The notes beneath the pieces were generated by a model. The model made no database searches. It saw only the letters and a program-made list of their open reading frames with translations, and had not been told where the DNA came from. Positions 56,412-64,000 of a DNA stretch of 64,000 nt are shown here, piece by piece. The position numbers and the translations under genes are program-made. Each line of letters begins with the position of its first letter. Position 1 is the stretch's first letter. This DNA is from Ixodes scapularis (taxonomy: Eukaryota > Arthropoda > Arachnida > Ixodida > Ixodidae), in the NCBI RefSeq assembly GCF_016920785.2, contig NW_024609837.1, forward strand, positions 38,805,543 to 38,869,542, read 5' to 3'.

Positions 56412-57155
56412 GACTATTAGGTCTGGATAAAATTTCTGACACAGCATATTTCATAATGCAGTCGTAACTTACTCAAAAAACAAATTTATTGCAACCAAGC
56501 TAGTTACTCGTATTACCGCCCGCATAGGCTCTTACACACTTACAGATTGTGTGAAACTACCGTTAAATATTTGAGCGATGAAACAGTAACTTTCCGTATA
56601 AATTGAGCCAGCGGCTATCGTTTTCTTGTTTCTGTTGCTCGGTGTCTTTACGTTTGCAAGCATTTTTTTTTTCTACAACCTTATTCGCGTGCTTGAGAAT
56701 GGGAAAAGAAATACTGCGTTTGTTTCATTTGTTGTTTGATTTTTGGTGTCTGCGTAGTTATCCCGACGTACGAGAAAAAAAATTAAATAAAACTTTCCGA
56801 ACAAAAGAAGAAGTTGCGTATCTTCCCGAGAGTTTCGCCGTGTCTCTCGTCTTCGGTGATGGTTCCTTTGTCAAAGCTTCGTGTCTCGAGTTACTTCAAG
56901 AGAACCGCCTGGCTTCGCACCCATGGCCCGCTTCCGGCTCTACATACCAGCGAGCAACATTTCCGAGACAAAGGAATAAACTCGCATGCACCGAATGACT
57001 AAAAACACCAAAAGAAATAAAAATGCTGCAGCACGCGCTAAGGATTGAGAGCAAAGCAGGATGACACTGGAGACGTGCACGTACAAGTATAAAAGGAAAT
57101 ACGACTATGGTGGGCACCCGAGTAAAAGTTGTGTCTTTTTGAAGCACATATGTCA

Positions 57156-57395
57156 GTGTTTGTGTGCGTGCGTGCGTGCGTTTGTGCGTGTTTGTCCATC
57201 AGTGTACGCCTGTGCGTATGCCCGCGTCTGTGCGTCTCTTTTGTTCGTGTTCATGCCTCTATGTGTGCGTGTGCGTCTCTCCGTGTGGTTGAGCGTGTAT
57301 GTCTGTAAACACATACAAACTCATGACCGGCCGTAAAGACACACCGCAGACACACAGACAGGCACACACAGACAGAGAGACACACACACACGCAG
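57156..57395. repeat. Degenerate (GTGC)n/(TG)n tract followed by (CA)/(GA)-rich tract
   Basis: GTGCGTGCGTGCGTGCG at 57164-57180 begins a GT-rich strand that runs to about 57305. CA- and GA-rich sequence follows at 57340-57395. This is complex microsatellite DNA; open frames across it are artefacts of the repeat. Confidence 0.8.
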
Positions 57396-57606
57396 CTCAG
57401 ATACACGCAATTCCGCTGTCAGGACTGGAGAAGTATAGGGACGTACCAAAATGGTGCATACCAAAGATTCACGAAAGAAAGGTTATTGCACTCTACCAAA
57501 ACTTTTTTTTATATAGATATGAAAGACTTTGTACGCTGCCATTAACGCGGCAGCTTTTGTAACCACAGTCTTTACCGTGAAACTTATGCGGGGAGCGCTG
57601 CGGGCT

Positions 57607-57680
57607 TATCATCTATGACGTGGTTTTGACATTTGTTTTGTGGTTTCATTATTGAAACAAGTGTCAAAATCGCATGATAA
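57607..57680. repeat. Imperfect hairpin around TTTTGACAYTTGTTT
   Basis: TTATCAT and TTTTGACATTTGTTTT are mirrored by AAACAAGTGTCAAAA and ATGATAA. Probably a small foldback. Confidence 0.5.
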
Positions 57681-57699
57681 GAGATAAGACGCGCGCGTG

Positions 57700-60170
57700 G
57701 GCTTCCCGTCGACTACTGTTCTGTCGACAGACACGAAAAAACCCGACCAACGAGTCATATACAGCTTCGCTATAATAACTTACCGAAACAGGCTTGCGAT
57801 GAACCGTTTCCACTGCTTTGTTTCAGTACGTATCGACAATTGCCTCTTGCTGTTTATTACGAAAACACGTGCCGAAGTGGCGGACAACCAAACGGCCAAA
57901 CACTGGAACTCCACTAAACATTCTCCGGCCTTACCATAGCATGTGGCAAACCATTTTGAGATGCCAGGAAAAACAATGAGGCCTAAAAATACCTGTCTTT
58001 CTTATGCACTGAAAGAAAATTTGCGCAAATCGCGCGCTGCTAATCACGTAGGTCACAACACAAAGCCAAAAAAAATGTACATGCTTCTTTGAGATAGAAC
58101 ACCCGAAAGCAGAAGCAGCGTCAGCCAGTGTATTTTTGCCGTGTTGCTCAGTATGAAAAAAAAAAAATGTTTGGATGTTTAAGTCTTGCTTTATAAAATC
58201 CACTCGTAATAATTTGAATACAATAAATGCACCACTTGGAGGCACCTTAGTAAAAGGTTTCAATGCGTTCCGTCTGTTATACAAATGTGTTTTTTACGGC
58301 AAACTAGCGCTCAGAACAACCCTATAAGAAAGACTAGAAAAAACAAACAGGATACTGCTTCATTTATTGGGAAGTCACGTTGCCTCTCATTCATTAACTC
58401 AATTTTGTTTTCTATCTTCTGTCCTGTTTTACAGTTTTTCTTTTTACTTTAGGAACAACGGGAAGCCAGACTCAATGACGGGTCGCGCCTGACCACCTCA
58501 CCTTTCATCCGTTTGGGGGGAGGGGGGGAAGGCTGTGCTCGTAAATAAGTAATTAATGCGGTTACCGTTGTCATTAGTTTTCTATCTTATCGCCGCCTCG
58601 TCTTTGTTATATCTGAACATTTTTACTCGCCCTCTTCTCGTTTATAGAGGTGTGGAAAAAAAGAACTGAACTCAAGCAGTTCCTATTAACTGGGAAGAAA
58701 TTACCGCTTCATTAATGAGAGCTGATTCGATAAGTATAAGTGTTAGCTACAACATAAACACGAAACCACTAAGAATCAAAAGGGACATACACACGGCTGA
58801 GTTACAACTAGCCTATAAGTCCTTTCTTCGTCTTTTAACTTCATTGCAATAACGTGGTTCCTGCGAAAGCTCTTTGAAGAGGAAGTACTTAAGGTTAAAA
58901 CAAAGAGGAATTAATTTAACCTAGTTGTTAGCCAACAGTGTGAACGTTCCTGTCTCTCCTTCGTTTTTTTTTTTTTTTTCTCCGTGTTTATGCACTAGCC
59001 AACGTTTATATCTAACATGAACCAACTGGTTCCACTTACGACTGCAAGACCTGAGTCGCGGCTATGGCCCAGATAGCGCTGGCATATCGCATGGAGGTTT
59101 CGACAGCTGAACGTTAAGCCTTGTTCAGAGTGATAAAACGTCTTACGAAAGACACTAAGCAGCCACTGTCTGACGCGTGTTTCTCCACTCGTACGGCGAT
59201 TTTTTTACGCTGGTCATACACATACTATCTTTAGACACGTTTAAAGCGTACATAAGTATGAAGCAGACATGCTGCGAGCATCTTTGCGGCGTGTCTGAAG
59301 GTAATTCTGTCACCATGTCTGCAGCGTTGAACGCGTCTTTTATAGGAATGCTTGAACCGTGTGGCTCCGGCTCGGGACGGTCTAAAGACTACATACGGCG
59401 TCTGGCGTCTGCGCTGTGCAGTGCACGACACGCAGCGGTTTGAAAAGAAATCATGATTTTTCTGTTGAAGAAAAATTACATAAATCAAATTTATTGGAGT
59501 TCAATCAAATATATTCGATTTAAATCACTTTAATTTGACTTAAATCACAGAAGCTAGAAAATAGTGATTGTTTAACACTAGCTCTGTATTTTGTTTTAAC
59601 GCGGCAGGTCAGTTGATCAAGTCATCTGACCACTGATAAGAATGCGGATGAAATACTTACTGTTATTGTAGAGTAAAGTTTAGTTTACAACTTTTTATTG
59701 CTGGAACCCTCGCCATACTAGAGCGAAAAGCTTAATTTTTCGTTTTAGTTAGGTCAAAATCTTTTGTTTGATTTTTTTAGAGTTATAACTTGATCGCAAT
59801 GAAACAATATACTCTTCTAGTTCTTATTTCATTATTTTGCATTCTTTTCTAATTTGGAGGATGTTACTTAGCTGACAAAAGAAGTGGAAGGTAGAAATCA
59901 AGCTCAAAGCTCAGATTTGCTCGAAAGAGCACTTAAGTTTCCGCGTGCTCAGTCTTATATCTATAAGTCTCTCTTGATTGATGCTCCTTTGATTTAAATA
60001 CAAAAGAATTGCCCATAAAAGCATCAAATGACAGACAAACTGTAAATATAAACATATTTCCGGGATTATTTCTGCGGCAAAGGTTTGATTTAAATCCGCA
60101 TAGTGAAACTGGTCAGACAAATAACGCGACTTAAATCATAATTTCAATCATCTATATTTTTATTATCCTA
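57700..60170. other. AT-rich non-coding DNA with a repeat fragment at 59.3 kb
   Basis: 59315-59372 (GCAGCGTTGAACGCGTCTTT, GCTTGAACCGTGTGGCTCCG) is a diverged relative of the 3.5-kb foldback family. Nothing else was recognised. Confidence 0.4.
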
Positions 60171-60181
60171 AAGTTGAAGCC

Positions 60182-60292
60182 TGGGCGAGTTGGCATGACA
60201 TACTTAAAAGGTTAAAACATCGCAAAAAACGACGGACAGGGTAAAGAAGGACACGGACAGAGCGCTTTGTACGTGTCCTTCTTTTTTTTATT
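60182..60292 (+). repeat. Tick-like retroposon segment, copy 2
   Basis: Order of motifs as in the copy at 42643. AAGAAGGACACG and CGTGTCCTTCTT form a hairpin around the AGAGCGCT motif. Diverged from copy 1; orientation is the same. Confidence 0.5.
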
Positions 60293-60299
60293 ATCCGCT

Positions 60300-62990
60300 C
60301 TAGACACGGCGGCAAGGGCGCGATTCGTGATTTTGTCTCTGTTTTTATTTTCCTAATTGAAACGATGCTGCAAAACTACTGTTGTGGCGGGAAGTGCTTA
60401 GGTTGGCCTCGAGACATTAGGTGTAAAATCTAAAGCGCGTCACAACTCTCCCTGAGTAAAATTCATTAGCGTGCCGATGTCGTTTTGCGTAAACCGTAGC
60501 GTGCAGTGAGCACGGACAGACTGTACAGAGGAAAAATTGCCGTAAGAGGTAGTATGGCAGTTTATATAGGCAGAAATATAGTGGGGGTAGTTTGACTCTA
60601 TGAATGACACGCAGCTTTGCAGTTTCTTTTGTAGTTTTTTTTTTTTTTTCTTGAAAAGAAATGGTACTGAGGAAAAAGACAGACCAAAGCCAACAAATAT
60701 GTCCCCAGAGCGCGTGACCCCGCAACAAACGCCAGCAGCATCTCCCAAGACTACATTCCCGGCGCAGTCCTAATCAGGTCAAAAGCATGCGCCGCAGTTG
60801 AGATCTCCTAACGTCGTTGGCCATTACCTCTTCTGTAAGCCCTTTCAAACGAACGGAGGTTTGTCTTTGTTTCACCTAGTAAGGCAGAAAACAACAATAG
60901 TGCATTGGGTAGCGCGTTTCCGTCACATGGGGTACTGTCACAAACGCCTCTCATAACCTCCACAATTTTTCGATTCGGCTGAAGTGAACTTGATGATACG
61001 ATCACACACATATTATAATCACATCATACCATGAAATCATCGTAGTAGCGGGTGTACTCAAAGTTGTCTGTAGTCAATATTTTCGTTTATTAGAAGCACT
61101 GTTCTAAACACGTATGGAAAATCGAAGGTTGCAGAATGGCATGCCGGTTTAGATGCTGTAAGCTGCATTAACCGGATAGTGTAGGCTCAAAATACACATG
61201 CATGAATAACTGTTTTTCTAACGAGTATTGCATTAGCACTCCAAATTCATACCGGATTTTACGTGCAAAAAGCTATCGCGCTCCTGACTGGTTCGGCGTT
61301 GTCAATGCTTTTGCTGTACAAAATACTCAGAGAATAAAAGCAGAACCCCAAAAACTTAGAACAAATGCCAGTGCTTCCTTTCTTTCTTATTTGTTTGTAC
61401 CGCATACTGGAAGGTACCATTATAGTAATCAAAGTAAGTACTGACGTTTTTTTTTGTTTTCTTTTTGCTTTTTATGTGAACGACGCGCAACTGCGATTGA
61501 ATTGTTTGCACGGGCGCGCACGAAGCTTTTGGGAAAGTTTATCTTTGGAATCATGCCGTGTTTTTTCAAGAGATGGAAGGCAGTAAGAGAACGAATATTC
61601 CGAATTTCAAATTTTATTATTATTATTTATTCCGAACAAATTTTGTAATCGAGCCATGCCGTCTATATTGTTTGATTCGCAATCCCCCCCCCCCCTTTTT
61701 TTTTTAACGCATGGCCGAACAATCGGTGTCGTGTCGCAAACTGAGTGTGGCGAGGCGGCGTGTAATATCTGCTTTCGAACTCGCATGTACAAAAAGTACA
61801 CTTTTTTTCTAAAAACATGGTGCCGCTAAAGAAACCAAACAAAAAAAAAAGAAACAAAGCAAGATTGGCCTTTCGTTTGGCAGTTTTTTTCCTTTCTTTT
61901 ATTTTAAGGTTTGTATTGCGATTTTGAAGGGCGTTCGGCAACACATTTCTTTCTGTGTGATCTGGAAAAGAAACAACAAATTGCATATTTGGGTTCAAAT
62001 TGGGGCTGAATTACGCGATCCGGAAAGCAACCTTGTAAAATTTACCTCCCTTACAGATAAGTTCGGATCTTTTCAATATATTATATTTTCCTAGCGCAGT
62101 ACTATTGCACGCAATCGCCACCAAAACAAATCTTGTCGTGAAAGCTTCTTTAAAAAGTGAACAACGCCGTCTTTTATCAATTTATGCGGCAGTACATATA
62201 ACCAATAACTTGATTATCTCGGCACTCTATAAAATTTGAGACACCACGTTGAAATTCGGTCAGTGTTCTGTCACTGTTGCTTTCAAGTATTTCTTAGTGT
62301 ATACGTTAGTCCGCTAATGTTGGCAGTAAACAATACGAAGCTCTTGGTTTTATGATTATTATTAATTAAATTGAAACTAGAATTCGCATAAAGTCATAAA
62401 CACACAAGCACCCACTTTTCAATTATGCGTTCCTATAAGCCAATATTACAGCCTCCTTCGCATAATTCGCATCTTGGGAACACGCGAAGCCCAATAGGAC
62501 TTAAAGGGATTGTCCGGTCAAAACCGGAAGTACTTAAGTTCTTGCGCTCGTTACGTCGAGGGAGCCTTCATATAGACAAACGTCATTTTTATTTTGATAT
62601 ATGATCTCCCGTTATTAATTAAACCTTTCATGAGCCTATGTACGAAACTGCACCCCGAATTTCGCCAGTGTCAATGGCTGACATCCGTAGGTGCTGCGTG
62701 ACGTCACAAACGCAAAGGTTTGTCGGATGGTTGGGATAACAAGCGTTGGTCGATGGATTTCTTGTATTTTGTTTCGAATTATACAGTCTCATAGGCTGTA
62801 CACTACTGAAATACGGTTCTTTTAATGCAGTTCCTAAGCACGTGCAAAAAAAGTCACGCCTTTTAGCAGGATATTACTCGCAGACAGCCATAAGCTTCGA
62901 GCAAACGTATGCCGTTTCGCGCAAACACAACTGCGACGGACGCCGATCGAACTAGGGGCGCTTGCAAAGCAAAGGATGCAGATTTCGCCT
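60300..62990. other. AT-rich non-coding DNA
   Basis: T- and C-runs (for example C12 near 61685). TTAAAGGGATTGTCC at about 62501 looks like one end of a TTAA-type transposon, but the other end is not in the window. Confidence 0.4.
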
Positions 62991-62992
62991 CT

Positions 62993-63032
62993 GAAGCGGC
63001 ATCTAGGTACACGAAGCGGCATCTGGGTACAC
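62993..63032. repeat. Tandem duplication, 2 x 20 bp
   Basis: GAAGCGGCATCTAGGTACAC and GAAGCGGCATCTGGGTACAC, one mismatch. Confidence 0.8.
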
Positions 63033-63039
63033 ATTTCGG

Positions 63040-64000
63040 CGGATCCACTGGATCGGTGATGAGGCTGCGGGTCATTCCCTCAGAGGCGACGTCCGCGGGT
63101 CGAAGGCAAACGGCGAACCGTTAAAATGCATGTCGTCACTTGACCTTGACGAGCTTGGTGAATCGCAGTTACGCTCCATTTTCACACGCGGATCAATCAG
63201 ATATCGGGCTGCACGCGTGCTAAATAAAACTTCTGGTATCATTTCGAGATGGCCTAGCTGTTGGTTTCGGTTTCGCTGCATAATCAAGGTCAGTTCGATT
63301 TGGCCTGGAAGTTCTGAACTATAGTCAGTTTCAAGTCAAAAAGGTAGCGGCAAACGCCCCTCAAAGGGAATCTTTGCATTTCGACGATAGGTTCGTAGCA
63401 TCAGGATGATTTTGTGTCGGGAGTCACTGGCGACAGCGCGCGGTCGGTATACCGGTCACCTCGAAGACGAAGGCCTGACGATAGCGTCTAGGACAAGACA
63501 GTTATCGACCGTTACTTTGGCGTCAAGTTGAAGCGAGAATCGGCAAAAATGCCGGTTCTCGGCGTTTTCCCCAGGCCCGTTAGTGGTCGTCCACAGATAC
63601 CAGCGGACAAAGCATGCAGTATTATGCTCAGCTACGGGGACATACGAGTGCCAACGCACTAAATCCCAGACCTCTGCAATGTATCGGAGTCGTCAATATG
63701 CATCGAAGAGCAACTGAAGCGGGGACTATCAAGAGGGCAATACCTTTCCCGCGTCTGTAAGTAAGAATATTAACACTGTGGATCCCCACATAGCATCAAA
63801 AAGAAACAATTTACGTGAGCCAATGTTTCAACACTCACCACAGGGAGCCAAACCTACGCGAGCAGGTGCCAAAAACGCTTTCAGAAGATCATAATCAAGC
63901 GAATTCCTACCCTGGTTTATGATCTCAATTACGCGTCCACCGAGGGTACGTTATTATCATAAATAAGAGGAAATGCAACCTCCGTATCGGCGTTATTGTT
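63040..64000. other. No gene recognised at the window end
   Basis: Moderately GC-rich, with short open frames only; nothing supports an exon. Confidence 0.4.

Noticed and set aside
57061..57562. Open frames through the GT/CA-rich tract
   Set aside because: Products of simple-sequence repeats.
62501..63370. Possible second TTAA-type transposon
   Set aside because: Only one plausible end (TTAAAGGGATTGTCC) is present; no matching CCCTTTAA end within the window.
1..64000. CRISPR arrays, bacterial operons, rRNA genes
   Set aside because: No regularly spaced direct repeats with unique spacers, no ribosome-binding-site organisation and no rRNA-like blocks; the window is animal nuclear DNA.

Overview
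This window is animal nuclear DNA, almost all non-coding. It is AT-rich with short CpG-rich islands. Stop codons break every frame, there are no operons, and the only confident host coding sequence is a single spliced exon. The style is that of a chelicerate arthropod, most likely an ixodid (hard) tick. I infer this from an arthropod Dpr-type immunoglobulin exon, very dense palindromic (foldback) transposons, and two retroposon-like segments at about 42.65 and 60.18 kb that resemble dispersed tick repeats as I remember them. Species cannot be fixed from the sequence alone.

Host gene: a minus-strand exon at 36,956-37,298 encodes a low-complexity linker and then the first half of a Dpr/zig-8-type Ig domain. 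It has a good acceptor (pyrimidine tract plus AG) and a GTGAGT donor. No other exon of this gene was recognised. The window may therefore lie entirely within this gene and its introns, which is an inference.

Layout, left to right. 0-5.3 kb: AT-rich DNA with a foldback at 3.5-3.75 kb and a 3 x 31-bp tandem array at 4.6 kb. 5.33-12.32 kb: two hAT (Ac-like) transposons facing each other as a large inverted repeat, each with a broken transposase, separated by 1.4 kb that holds a 200-bp palindromic MITE and small tandem repeats. 12.6-19 kb: an inverted pair of another repeat, a nearly fully palindromic TA-flanked MITE inserted in an older repeat array, a further foldback and a tRNA-like B-box segment. 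19.8-28 kb: a hairpin, a non-autonomous hAT with an almost perfect 8-bp target duplication (23.6-24.7 kb), an inverted pair carrying a hammerhead-like motif (26.63-26.80 kb), and a TTAA-flanked transposon (26.96-27.60 kb). 28.4-31.2 kb: a foldback and then a CpG-rich repeat cluster. 31.9-37.9 kb: two copies of one foldback family, another old foldback, and the Dpr exon. 37.9-64 kb: mostly featureless AT-rich DNA with a degraded ZMYM/52K-type hAT transposase fragment (43.1-43.5 kb), several foldbacks, a second non-autonomous hAT (52.07-53.61 kb), simple repeats and retroposon tails.

No intact mobile-element gene, rRNA gene, canonical tRNA gene or CRISPR array was seen. The features do not form a pathway. 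The window is best read as the transposon-filled introns of one neuronal-type Ig gene. The most notable things are the facing hAT copies (a potential long-hairpin RNA source), the hammerhead-like motif, and the number of independent palindromic elements.
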